Counted from the first letter of the stretch, positions 24,679-36,110 are shown. The stretch is DNA of 64,000 bases from Chenopodium formosanum (GCA_024500155.1 CM044876.1:7197001-7261000); one strand, 5' to 3'. Translations and numbers: made by a program. Notes: generated by a model not told the origin, from the sequence alone.

Positions 24679-25511
24679 TCAACGTCTTTTATCTGCATCG
24701 TCGAGCAAGTTGCATATATCTGAACATTCCACCAAGCTGCACAACAGATAAATCCATCAAAGCATACAAATAGCAGTTAGAAACAGGTCTAAATATGAGA
24801 GGACAAATTTTCTCTCATAATCTTAAATACTACAGGCACAGAAAACCTCATTACAGAGGAAAATTATGTAGAGCTCAGCTCCAATAATCCTCATAATGAG
24901 TAGAAAAAGAAAACATCTTACCAATATTGTCGACTTCGAAATCCTTGCTTAAATACAATTATAGGCCTGCAATCAAATACCACAACATACAGAGTTATGG
25001 AAGCTCAATTTTGGTAAAATTTGAAATCAACTAGAGCCCATGAAAATCATGATATTCTATACTGGTGTTAGCGAACAAGGCCACTCTGTCACTTACAATA
25101 CCTTCGAACATTTAGAGGACCTTCACCTGGGGAGCCATCGCCACCACGAATGCAAGTGCCAACACACTTAGTAGTACAAGACTCAGCACTCCTAGACTTT
25201 GGACGTTGGATTCTATTCTTCTTCATATTACTCTGATCACACTCCTTGTCCATAGGATCACAAGACTTCCCTGAAAGCTCTTGTGGTATATTGGACAACG
25301 TTTCCTCGGAAGGCGGAGGTGTCGAAAGCACCACCGCAGCTGCTAGCATGCCAATCCCACTGATGGCCTGACAGTTCCATACATTTGCATTCCCATTTAC
25401 ACTTATGATCTTCCATACTGAAGGTGAGGGGGCAGAATGGGAATAATGATGGTATAGTTTTTTGTTGAAAGTTGAGGATTTGAGATTTTGGGTGTGTAAA
25501 GTTAGCATCAT
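24679..25511 (-). CDS. probable plastid Cys-rich protein of unknown function
   Basis: Three exons (minus): 25102-25511, 24922-24966 and 24679-24736; 170 aa, phases close. The N-terminus (residues 1-45) is Ser/Thr/Lys-rich and nearly free of acidic residues, as in a plastid transit peptide. A hydrophobic segment (about 50-66, AISGIGMLAAAVVLSTPPP) could be one TM helix. The C-terminal 60 residues hold regularly spaced cysteines (ESCTTKCVGTCIRGGDGSPGE, residues about 108-127, and RQYCLVECSDICNLL near the end), likely a conserved plant domain. I believe this is a widespread unnamed plant family, but I cannot name a function. ATGs at 25511 and 25508 are adjacent; either could be used. Confidence 0.75.
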
Positions 25512-26462
25512 TTCAATGGTGGAATGAAAGGAAGTTGGGATTTGTGGATTAGATTTTCTTCCTTTTTGTTTTTTGTTTGGATGGGAGGATTTCCAATTTG
25601 GATTCCTGGACCCTGGTTAGTTTGGTAGGTTGTGTTTTGAACTTATAAGAGGTTTCGGGGTTCGAGGACCGTAGCAGACAGTTCCAAGTTGAGTTTATAA
25701 TATCTTTAAGAGGTTCCGAAGAATTTAGCAGCAATTCCAATTCTGCCTCCAGCATGGAAACTCGGAAAGTATAAGGGCAATACAATTATTGGATTTATTT
25801 TATTTTATTTTTTTAAAAATGCGATAACAATTGTAGTGGAAAAAGTCAACCTATCTCAGAGAGTGGATTCAACAGTCTACTCTCAAATTTCGAGTTTAGA
25901 ATTTTTAAAAAAAATGCGCTATATTTATAGAGTATTTCTTGTTGTTTCTTGAAGCGACCCTAAAGTCTTCCAATATTGGACACTTAGCTTGGATCTTGAG
26001 ATTGACAAGTGTAGGTTTGAATTAAATATAATGTAAGCAAAATTTTAATTGACTTGCTTCTAGGTTAGTTTGATTTCACATTTTCACTAACATAGTAACA
26101 TATGCCATATTTTCAAGCAGGAATCTTTAATAATGGAGCCTTTTGATTAAATAATTTTGTAATTTATAGGCTTATGCACACAAATTAGAAATTAATATGA
26201 AAAAGAGCAATCCAATGAAACATTCTGAAAAGATACAAGGTCTTCATTTTCTATTTGCAGCAAGTGATACAAGGTTGGTATTGATATAATATCTGTTTAC
26301 ATCCAAGAAAAAAAATAATCACACAGTCTTTCTATCATATATATATATATTGCTATACACAATTATATCATCAACAAAGGGAAAAATGCTCATCAAGTTG
26401 TTCTCAGTTCTGAAGCAAACGCCAATGAGACGATCAAAATCTTTACATAAAGGTATACTCCA

Positions 26463-29400
26463 TTAGGTGTTCTTCTCAAGAACTGAGAGTGCCGGTGTCA
26501 AATAATTATTCGCCTTATCAGGCAGATGTGCCACCTGCAAAACACCCGAATCATAAAAAGTTGCATAAAAACTAACTGTAAAGAAGAAAAACCATTAAGC
26601 TAGAGATTTGATATAAGAGTTATGTAGGAGGATCATTTCTTACCAGTTCATAAAGCTCCTGACCTTGCTCAGCCACATACTCATAGCATACCTGAAATTT
26701 TGCAGTAAGATAAAATACATCAGGAATGTTTGAAATGCTTTAATTAATCATGACTTCAGTATTAACTCACATCAAAGCTCTTATTTCTGGCTGTCGAATC
26801 ATGCAATGCCTTCACACAGATATCGGCAACATCAGCACAACTTATTCCCTGCAACCAGTTAAGATGGAATCAGAAAAACCAACAAATATATTGAGCCTTA
26901 CAGTTTTGTTAGCTCTTTCCTGTTATGTTCACCTGGGAAATTCGGTTTCCCTGGTCAAATATCAAAGCACGTTGCCCCCCGGGCTCTTCCTGTGAAACAA
27001 GTTAAACATACACATTTAAGTCATACCACTTTATTTAAATTACAAAGTGTGTGATTTGAACACAGGTGATATATGCAGAAGACGTTGAACATACCATCAA
27101 AGGACCAGGACGGATAATTGTATAACCAAGTCCCGATTTTCTCAACAAATCTTCACCAGCCTACAAAGGAGGTAAAATGTAAGTATAGCACAATACACCC
27201 TTCACCTGATCTTTAGTGAAATAGTGAACTAAATTGATCTTTACAAAACTAATTTTTACTGATCAAAACTGATTTTACTGATCAAATTTGATGATATTAG
27301 ATTACGTAAACTTTACCTAGTCTTATATTCAAGAGTTGAAGAGAGAAACTAAGTGTATGGAGAGTTTTAAATAATACTGTTAAAGGTAAGACACATACCT
27401 TCTTAGCTCTCAAAACCTGCTCCCTTCTCGAGGTCTCTATTCCTGATCCTGTACACGATACCAAGATGAAATCTGTTTCCTGACCGCTCTGCACATATGG
27501 ATAGATCATATCAGAATGTTATGAAACCTGTAAGAACTTTTCTGTGTTCTTAAGGCACTGAAATAAAAACAATGCTGAACTCACGGGCAAGGCTTTTATG
27601 TATTCCAAGATTAGCTCGAAATTTCTTGGGTCTTGCTTCATCCCATTAGGCCCTTCAACAGGTCTCTGCACCAAAATTCATGATGAGGAAATTAGCAGGA
27701 CTCGCAGAACATGTGGTATAATGAAACTAAGAAGCCAAGTACATGTTTCTGTGCCATGGTAGATGTTTGGCCAAAGATTTTTGCATCAAAAACACTATAA
27801 AGATCAATGTGTATTAAAGGAAGATGTTTATGTTACCTGTCTTCTAGGCTCAAAGCGAATGGTCAAAGTGTGCGCAAGAAATGGATCCAAAGGTGGATCA
27901 CTTGGATTCACTGGGCGAAAGGCTGAAAATGGAACTCTGACCTTCCAAACAGTAAGGGGAGAAATACAGGTTTCAGATACAGTACAATTAGCCCTTACAA
28001 AAGAAATTTTAAGAGGAAATATACATATTAACATTACTTATAGATTCTGTACCCTGCAAAAGCCTGCTTTTGTATTAATTCTTGCAAAATACAATTTGCT
28101 TTGGGTTGAATCCGCAAGAGGACCAGTTTCAAGGATTACAACATAAGAACGACCGTTGCCTCCAACAGAAAGCACTAGACCTTCATACCTGATCATCATA
28201 CATTCTCAAAAATTAATGCCAAAGTATCCATCACATAATATGAGGTACAATACTTAGTAGGACTTTGGAGAAGCATACCTGTCTAGAGTAGAACCCAAGG
28301 GAAGCGAAAGCTTTCGTGATAGTTCCACATATCCTCCTCTGGTGAAAACATATCCTTAAATGAAAATGGTAGATTAGAGATACAGAAACCTTAAAATCCC
28401 TTCCACAGCTTTTTTAATGATCAGTAAATGTCAGCTGCATATTTTCCTTATTGTTCAGTATCAGGATCATTAACCGGACTAATTGTTATAGTACTGAATC
28501 ATACAACAGTTTCCCATCCAGGCCATGGTTATCAGGCCTAATTTTACATGAATTTGCTTCAACAAGATTCTTTAGAGCAAATATGTATATTAGTCTTTCT
28601 TTAAGCACACATGACATAACCAGTAGCCAAAAACAGAAGTATATACCAGAGAAAATGGCAAGGCCGTTCTCATTGAACTCAAATTTGGCTTCCATTCCTC
28701 CATCATATTTGCTGGCCACCACATCCTGGAAATAAGTCCCTTGGCGTACTTCCCATCCCTCTAGTGAATCTTTCGATTTAAATTTTGCAATCAGAAGTTT
28801 GCTTTTGCTGCTTTTACCTGCTCTTAACTGTGCCAATTTGTTGTTGTAGTCCTGTAATGTACACCGATACATCAACTCCTCCTAATTACTTCCATAACTC
28901 TCCATAATGTAATTGTGATTTACGACAAAATATTCCATTGAAATAGTAGCTTTCTTTTGTTAAGTACTCGTTATAAACGTATAAAAAACCAAACAGCAAT
29001 GCACCCTATGGGATGAACTCTACCATCACACCATCTTCCGGTGACAAATAGCATCAGACCAACCACAAAGCCGAACTTATAGGAAGGATGACACTTAAAG
29101 GAAGGCACTGATTAACACTAATACAACTCATCCTACAACCAAACACTAATACAACTCATCCTACAACCAAACACTAGTTTTACACTAATTTTAGTACACA
29201 ACTACACATTTTCAAAGCTATCAATGAATGTACTCACAGAAATTACCATCAATACTACAGACAAGTTAATACCTGAAAGGCTTTCGCAGCATTATATACT
29301 CCACGGTTGTCAACTCTGTTGAGATCCCCTGTAATGGCAGAACGAGCAGTGGCACAATAGATGATTTTACTGCAACCTTCCACCGCATTTTGGAGACTAA

Positions 29401-30439
29401 CAGGATCTCCCACATCCCCAACCACTAGTTCCACTGATCTCGGCATCATATCCATCACTCCTTGATCAATTCTCCTCACCAAGCCCTAGCATTCATTCAT
29501 ACATATCTTTCAACTTAAGAGTAAGCTTAACTAAAAACAATCAAATGAAAAATTAAACTTTCCTTAGACTAGTATATAGCATTCATCAAATTCAATCTTA
29601 GTAATTTTAAAGTTTGTTTCACTCCAACTTCATCAACAATAATGTCATAACGCAATATTATGAACTACACTATTGTTACACAAAATAACATCCAACTCAA
29701 TTTCAATTTGCAATACTCTCTTAAATAAAAAGCATAACATTGATTTTGTATAAGACTTGCATTAAAGTAACAATTCAATATCAAAGTACTAAGGTAACAT
29801 ACACATTTCAATTCGTAAGGATAAGACTGCATACATCTAACTAAATCGCGACATAAAACAACAACAACAACACATTTGTAACAAAATTGTACCTTAACAG
29901 CATAGCCTCGAAGCATGAGCTTACGAACAACGAGGCGGCCAATACGACTAGTAGCACCAACAACAAGAACAGTAGTATTCTGAGCACCAGGAATAGGTGC
30001 ACCATCTCCATACACCAACAAATTATTACTACTACCATCATCATATTCAGTCCTAGAAATCTGTCCCAAGTTTGAAAACTTTTTCCAAACCTCATCGAAT
30101 ATCTGCCTCGATTTCCTCCCTAATCCGACCGGATTAACCGCCTCATCAAGCCTTTTAATCACATCATTATTACTCTCATTACTACTACTCTTCCCACTCT
30201 TCTCTGTTTCAACTTTACTGACAATTTGCTCCTTTTTACTACCATCAACAACATTATTATCTTCTTCCTTATTAAATTTCTTGTTCTTTTTTGTCATCTT
30301 GCTGTCTTTCTTCCCTGTACTGCTGTTTTCTGTACTTGCAGATGCTCTGACAATCTGGGTTTTCCTGAATTTGTCAGTTGATATGAAATTTACCCTCTTT
30401 CTGCTGTTGCTGTTTTTTGTTGCAGCTAACAGATGAATT

Positions 30440-30470
<31 letters not shown>

Positions 30471-30471
30471 T
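26463..30471 (-). CDS. HCF173: HCF173: SDR/CIA30-domain factor for psbA translation
   Basis: Thirteen exons (minus): 29893-30471, 29273-29485, 28647-28851, 28279-28354, 28053-28188, 27837-27941, 27585-27665, 27399-27488, 27095-27160, 26933-26989, 26771-26848, 26644-26691 and 26463-26534; 601 aa, close to Arabidopsis HCF173 (about 598 aa). The N-terminus is an Ala-run transit peptide (nine Ala codons), followed by a Lys-rich linker. An atypical Rossmann fold starts near residue 166 (TTVLVVGATSRIGRLVVRKL). It is interrupted by a CIA30-like domain (about 280-440: LEGWEVRQGTYFQDVVASKYDG, then SVGGNGRSYVVILE and the RVPFSAFRPVN motif). The fold then resumes with DFILVSCTGSG and GYTIIRPGPL. In Arabidopsis HCF173 binds the psbA 5' region and promotes D1 synthesis at thylakoids. 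Function here is by homology. Confidence 0.93.
30446..30471. repeat. GCT/GCA trinucleotide run in the HCF173 transit peptide
   Basis: An imperfect CTG-family repeat on the plus strand (GCA/GCT Ala codons on the coding strand) makes the poly-Ala start of HCF173. Such a run is a microsatellite inside coding sequence and could vary in length without disrupting the frame. Confidence 0.7.
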
Positions 30472-30986
30472 TTTTATTTACTGAAAATTCAAAATTTTGG
30501 GTTAGTTTGTAAATTGAATTTGATATTGATGATCATGAATTCATTGAAAAATGGTTGAAAATTAGTATAGTATGTATGTATGATAATAATGGAGGAAGAA
30601 AGAATTTGTGATGATAAAGATTAGAACTTGTTTATGTGATTTTCACAATTATATTTTTCAAGAATCTAGATTACAAATGGATAAAGAATTTGTGATGATA
30701 AAAATTTGGATTTTGTGTAGGTGTTTTGGGAGGTTCCCAGAATCTGAAACTGTGAATGGCCACCATCAGAAAGTGTTGATGCAAAACTAATCTGAAAAGT
30801 GCACTTATCCACCACATAAAAATGGTGTGGCCCCCACCCATTTTGTGGCTAAAGAAATACGATTTCTAATTTTTTTACTTCCATTGACCAGTTAACGCAA
30901 AATTTTGACAAATTATATCTTTAATTATCAATGAGTATAAATTATAAAAAGTTACTCGTAGTATTCAGAAATACCCATATAACTAA

Positions 30987-31188
30987 GGGTATGTTCGGTT
31001 CACCTTATTTTCACTTATTTCAGGTGTAATAAGTACAGTTAAGCTCTGATAAATTCAGATCAGGTTTGATAAGTTCTGATAAGGGTTACCCAAGTACAAA
31101 TTACAAATAAGGTCTAATAAGTTCAGGTAAGTTCAAATAAGTTAAGATAAGTTTAAATCAGTGAAAATCAGGTGAATAAAACACACCC
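30987..31188. mobile_element. Harbinger-like MITE (TAA target)
   Basis: About 202 bp with inverted ends: GGGTATGTTCGGTTCACCTT, and at the right the inverse of GGGTGTGTTTTATTCACCTG. Both arms continue with TTTTCACT. TAA trinucleotides flank it (30984-30986 and 31189-31191). The interior is made of related words such as ATAAGTTCAG and AGGTCTAATAAG. Confidence 0.7.
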
Positions 31189-31602
31189 TAATCCGTATAT
31201 TTGATCTTATTTACAAGTATAAAGTACAACTTTTTCTTAGTGAACTTTCTTTTCAAATTGAGCTCTTAATTCAATTAAAGATCAAATTAAAAAAAAAAAA
31301 AAAGAATACACTAGAACCAAATATTTACCTTATTTCTCATTTTGGATATAAAGATTGTTCAACATGGATCTTTCAAATCAAGATTAGCTTCAATCAATTC
31401 TATTCAGGTTAGGTTAAGATAATGAGCTAGCCACCGTAACCATGTTACACGGATTGGGTCAAAATTGGGCTGGATTTATTAGTTATTGATACTATTTGAA
31501 TCATCTTGTTGGGCCAAGTCCACTAATAAAAATATATAATGAGATAGATATTGACCATATTGTACATTTCACATCTATTGCCAAATGTTATTGTTTGCTT
31601 AA

Positions 31603-31968
31603 GGGCGTGTTCGGCACTAACTTTTGGGTAGCTTTTAGGTAGCTTTTAGTGGTTTGACTTATTCAAACCACTACATAGAAAAAATTATGAGTGTTTGGGA
31701 ATGTAGTGGTGGGGGTAGAGTTTAGTGGTTGAAGTAGCTTTTGTGAAAAGTTAACATTATTAACTTTTGTGAAAAGCTAGGTAGCTGTTGAATTTTCTTC
31801 TATTTTTTTTAGAATTTTACAGTTCACAGCTAGTTTACCAAACACTCATACTAAATTATTTATTTTCACAGCTAACAGCTAGTTGACAGCTAACAGCTTC
31901 ATATACAGCTAACAGCCACCAGCACAGCTAACAGCTACCTCTACAGCTATATTTTGCCGAACACACCC
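31603..31968. mobile_element. Harbinger-like MITE with AACAGCT words (TAA target)
   Basis: About 366 bp. The left end is GGGCGTGTTCGGCACTAACT and the right end the inverse of GGGTGTGTTCGGCAAAATAT, flanked by TAA at 31600-31602 and 31969-31971. The right half carries many copies of ACAGCTAAC, and the left half repeats GTAGCTTTT. Ends resemble those of the element at 30987-31188, so the two probably share a transposase source. Confidence 0.7.
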
Positions 31969-32192
31969 TAAGCCTTAACGTTATTTGTTCATATCATGAT
32001 TTTCAAAGATCCGTATTAAATGCCATGCACCTAGCTAGTTATTATTAGAATTAAAACAATAATTATATTTTCCTTATATTTATTTTAGTCCAAAAATTTT
32101 CTAATACACCTAATACTTAGCTGTCAGTTCAATTATTCTTCTCTCAGTCCACGTTGAATTGTTGAGGCAGTTTTTTTTTTCCTAAAAAAACT

Positions 32193-32201
32193 TATATATA
32201 A
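32193..32201 (+). promoter_or_regulatory. TATA-like word upstream of the PIN gene
   Basis: TATATATAA about 190 bp upstream of the PIN start codon; a start of transcription about 30 bp downstream would leave a leader of some 160 bases. Position and composition only. Confidence 0.35.
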
Positions 32202-32388
32202 CGCGTTACATACTTCTTAAAAAACTTATTAGAAACCATACTATTATTCTTCTGAAAGAGGATTTTCTCCAATTACTACTACCTTTACCAGAAATCTTAA
32301 AGTAACTACACGCGGTTCGCGTCCAGGTACTAGAGAAAATCCCGATCAATCTTTATCATATCAAAGACAAAAAAATATTAGAAATTCG

Positions 32389-34474
32389 ATGATTTCTTGG
32401 GAAAATCTATACCATGTATTATCAAACGTGGTACCACTATATGTCGTAATGATCTTAGCTTATAGTTCAGTAAAATGGTGGAAAATATTTACCCCAGACG
32501 AATGTCTAGGGGTTAATAGATTTGTAGCCCTATTCGCGGCACCATTTCTATCTATCAAATTCATCGCAAACAACAATCCTTACTCGATGAACTACCAATT
32601 CATAGCAGCAGATACACTACAAAAAGGCGTAGTAATTGTGATCCTATTTTTATGGTGCAAGCTAAGCTCAAGAGGTTCTCTTGAGTGGTGTATTACACTA
32701 TTTTCTCTTTCGAATCTAACAAACACACTTGTTATGGGCATCCCTTTGTTAGAAGGAATGTACGGCGAAAATCCCTCTAAATCTTTGATGGTGCAATTAT
32801 CTGTGATACAATTTATTGTATGGTTTCCTTGTTTGTTGTTCTTGTTTGAATATAGAAGCGCGACATTGTTAGTCCCTCAAAAACGTTGTGAGAATGAAAA
32901 TGGTAATGGTTTAGGGTTTGATGAGGAGGTACGAATTGGTGTTGGTGAAGCTTCTCTTCCTATTGAAGCAAGTGAGATTAATGAGGCTAATCGAAGAGGT
33001 AACGATAATTTGATTAATGATGGTCACGATCACGATCATGATCATGATCATAGAGGGAATACTAGCCCTAAAGGTTAGCTTCCAACTTTGATTGATGTTT
33101 TTTTTTAAATTAAAATGCATTAGATAAACTTTAACGAGGTAATTTTATACAAATATAAGCAATTTTATTGGAAAAAAATTATTCTGTATAAGATTTTTTT
33201 CATGTTCAAGTGGGGTCAAAGGACCCCACTTGATTACCATACATGCATCCGCCACTAGTTCCCTCCATCCCAAAATTTTGTTACAACTTACGTTTGGCTA
33301 ATTAGAATGGTGGATTTTTCTAAAAAAGTGTTTTCTCTCTCTAAAAATCCTCTCTCTTCTCTCTCCCATAAACCGCCGCCCCTCTTCCTCTTCTCCGGCT
33401 ATGAGGCTCGCCGGCGGGCGTGTGGCTCACCCCCCACGCCACAGCGTCGGCGAGCCTCCGGTATACCCCTTTAGCTTGTTTATTTCTTTTTCCGTTATGA
33501 TTTTTTGTTTTTTCAGCCTTTCATCTTGCGCCGCACCGCCTCTTCGTCCGCCGCCGTTGTTCTTCTCCGACTGTGAGGCCGGCCTGCCGTCGTTTCTTTG
33601 TACCGCCTCCCCGCCGCGCCTACGCCCCACCCCTTTGTCCGTTGCCGCGACGTGGTTTACGAGAACGGGGAGGGGGAGTTTCCTCCCTCTGAGTCCCTTG
33701 TGTAGGGTCGTTCTAAGTCCCTCGTGTAGGGTTGTCGTTGCAGCGGCTCAGGGGCGTGTGGGGTTCGGGCTTCTCAGGCGGGCCTCGGTGGTCCGTGCGT
33801 TTATTTCCGGCGGTTCGTGGGCTGGGTCGGTGAATCCCAGAGCGTGGGTGGTGGGACTCGGTTTGGCGGCGGGGTGGGATGTTAGGGTTTCGTTTTTTGT
33901 TTTAGGTTTTAGTTTTCGTTCTGTTTTTCCTTTTAGAAGTCATTGTGTGCTTTTTAGTTTTATTATTTTTTCTGTTTGTGTGGTGTGTTGGAGTGATATG
34001 GGGCTTGCAGATCGGTGTACCGATCTTCTGGTGTAGGATTTAAGCCGGGTTTTTTGGCTATGGGGCTTCGGTTTGATCTTCTGTTGGTTTGGGCTAAAGG
34101 GTTTTGCTTCCATGCCGATATCCATGTTTGAATCGGAGTTGATCTTGTCTATGGTGAAGTGTACGACACCAATTTTGATTTCAGGTCGAGGAGTACGGGA
34201 TTCTGAGCCAATGAAGGTTCTCGTCGGAAATTACATCATATTGCCAGACCCCCTTGCAAGAGGTTGCATAGGACAGCGTTATATGAGCCAAGGGTACTTA
34301 AGAAAGTCATTCTGCGCGTGCAATTGTAGTTTCGTTTATTTCGAACTTGTAATTGGTTCGGTTGTCTTTGTATTGTTCGATTATGATCTCTTATGTAAGT
34401 GCCGTATGGCTTCTTATTAATGAATATAATCTCCCCCCTTTCAAAAAAAAAAAAATTGAAATGGTGGGATTTCT

Positions 34475-34514
<40 letters not shown>

Positions 34515-35744
34515 AGAAATGGTGGGAATGTGAGATTATTATAACTTAAAAGATGTATGTTTCTTAGTGAACTTTACTAGCTAGAGGGAGCATTCTCCAT
34601 CTAGAATTAATTGTCACATTGCCTCAATATTTTTTATACTACCTCCGTTACATATTAGTTGCAACTTTGGGCAATATTTGTGAGAGATAAAATATTCCAA
34701 AGTTGCAACCAATATGTAACGGAGGTAGTATAAAGGATACATTACTAAATATTGATCTATATAAGCACTAAATATTTATGATTGCACTATTGATGCCAGG
34801 CTCAACTTTGCAAGAATTGGGTCCTAGATCGACGATGGTTGATCAGGTCCATCCTGAAACCGTGGCTCAACTTGAACTCGAACCCAAACCCAAGGAAACA
34901 ATTCCTGCTGGTGCGGCAACTGAGCTGATTTTGGTCATGGTTTGTAAGAAACTAATGAGGAACCCTAACTTTTACTCTAGTGTTATAGCCTTTATTTGGT
35001 CCTTAATCTCATTCAGGTGAATCAGATAGAACTAACATTATACTATTATTTATTTGATTTGTTTCACATGTACTAGCCTGATCTTAGTAAATTTTTTTTC
35101 CAATTTTTTGTAGATGGCATGTACAAATTCCTGCAATTGTGGACAACTCAATTAAAATTCTCTCTGATACAGGATTAGGGATGGCAATGTTTAGTCTTGG
35201 TAAGTTCAATGTTTAATTTTCTCTTTAAAATATGCTGGTCATTTTGCTTTGCTAAGTTATTAGAAATTGAACAAAGGTTCGCGTAATCTTGTTCAAGTTT
35301 CAGACTCAACTACTTTATAACGGGAAATTCCCTGTTTCCAAAATAAATGTATAGTATCTGAAACTTTGTACGAGTATTGAATTATTGATTACATATAGCC
35401 ATACTAGACCTACCCAAGATAAATTACTTCATTATAAAAATTTACCATACTCTAATCAAAAGTACCTCGATATTAATTCAATTATATATAATTGAGCACA
35501 TCTTTTGTTTCATGTCAAAATGTGTAGGTTTGTTCATGGCTTCACAACCAAGGATCATTGCCGGTGGGAATGCATCAGTTGCCCTTGCTACGGCGATGAG
35601 GTTCCTTGTTGGCCCCGGTATTACGGTAGCTACTTCATATATTGTGGGGTTAAGAGGAACCCTGTTACAAATCACCATCATGCAGGTAATTAATGAAATC
35701 TTTACAGTAGTCGTTTGAAATATGACTACTATAATGCAAATTTT

Positions 35745-35784
<40 letters not shown>

Positions 35785-36110
35785 ATGAATTCTACTTTCT
35801 TTTTGAATGAATTCATACAAATTTTCTAACCATTGCAAATATTTACTAATTTGATTTATAGGCAGCTCTGCCACAAGCAATTGTCCCTTTCATCTTTGCT
35901 CGAGAATACAATGTTCATCCTGGCATTCTTAGCACTGCGTATGTTCCTTTTAAACTCCAATTATTATTCATTTAACAAGATATAATTATACCTTTTTTCT
36001 TTGTGTTAATTATTTTTATGATTGTTTGGTGCAGGGTTAGCTTTGGCATGTTGATATCTTTACCAATTACATTGGTTTATTACATCTTATTGGGGCTTAT
36101 TATAAAGTGA
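32389..36110 (+). CDS. PIN: PIN-FORMED family auxin efflux carrier with shortened loop
   Basis: Six exons: 32389-33073, 34800-35016, 35114-35199, 35528-35685, 35862-35938 and 36035-36110; 432 aa, phases close. Five N-terminal TM helices (residues 1-165; e.g. VPLYVVMILAYSSVKWWKIF, FIAADTLQKG) and five C-terminal ones (about 296-432; LMRNPNFYSSVIAFIWSLIS, ILSDTGLGMAMFSLGLFMAS, QAALPQAIVPFIFAREYNVH) read like canonical PIN1-class halves. The usual LPNTLVMG motif is LTNTLVMG here. The central loop is only about 130 residues, against about 300 in long PINs and 30-50 in PIN5/PIN8, and contains an Asp-His repeat (HDHDHDHDH). Auxin transport by homology; short-loop PINs are typically ER-localised, so localisation is open. 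A missed loop exon in intron 1 is possible, but no suitable frame is seen outside the retroinsertion. Confidence 0.85.
33328..34453 (+). mobile_element. LINE-like retroinsertion, internally deleted, in PIN intron 1
   Basis: A block of about 1.1 kb, far more GC-rich than its surroundings, starts with CT-rich sequence (ttttctctctctaaaaatcc), runs through a GC-rich region like a plant L1 5' UTR, and ends with a short 3' tail (cttcttattaatgaatataa) and poly-A at 34443-34453. Flanks resemble each other: GAATGGTGGATTTTTCT at 33305 and GAAATGGTGGGATTTCTC at 34457, an aged target-site duplication. No reverse transcriptase or endonuclease frame is present, so it is either internally deleted or a non-autonomous derivative. 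An open frame of 211 codons at 33401-34036 is Ser/Pro/Arg-biased and looks non-coding. Confidence 0.6.
34456..34532. repeat. second A run with duplicated flank
   Basis: After the LINE-like poly-A, the word GAAATGGTGGGA appears at 34457, followed by about 36 A (34477-34512), then GAAGAAATGGTGGGAATGTG. The target flank is therefore present three times (33305, 34457, 34517), suggesting a second poly-A-tailed insertion or unequal crossing-over between duplications. Confidence 0.5.
34639..34728. mobile_element. 90 bp hairpin MITE just upstream of PIN exon 2
   Basis: Ends CTACCTCCGTTACATATTAG and the inverse (TAATATGTAACGGAGGTAG with one change); arms continue TTGCAACTTTGG so almost the whole element is one inverted repeat of about 40 bp arms with a short loop. 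TA flanks lie at 34637-34638 and 34729-34730. It ends 71 bp before the exon 2 acceptor, so its transcript would form a strong hairpin near a splice site. Confidence 0.85.
35744..35780. repeat. poly-A run in PIN intron 4
   Basis: An uninterrupted run of about 37 A in the intron between exons 4 and 5, 80 bp upstream of the exon 5 acceptor. No retroposon body is recognised next to it. Confidence 0.7.

Larger units (their letters stand above)
30480..32388. other. divergent promoter region between HCF173 and PIN, 1.9 kb
   Basis: Two MITEs occupy a large part (30987-31188 and 31603-31968). A T run and a TATA-like word (32193-32201, TATATATA) lie about 190 bp upstream of the PIN start and could serve that gene. 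No further gene is seen. Confidence 0.5.

Noticed and set aside
29665..29892. Extension of HCF173 exon 1 beyond 29893
   Set aside because: The open frame runs into intron after a clear donor (AAG|GTACAA), and the next exon continues the Rossmann fold in phase.
2778..30471. A plastid or photosynthesis gene cluster linking HCF173, the 170 aa protein and others
   Set aside because: The genes have separate promoters and orientations, and plant clustering by function is uncommon. Adjacency alone does not support a shared system.
33401..34036. Plus-strand frame of 211 codons in PIN intron 1 as a gene
   Set aside because: Its composition is Ser/Pro/Arg-biased and GC-driven, it lies inside a LINE-like insertion with poly-A and flanking duplications, and it has no recognisable domain.
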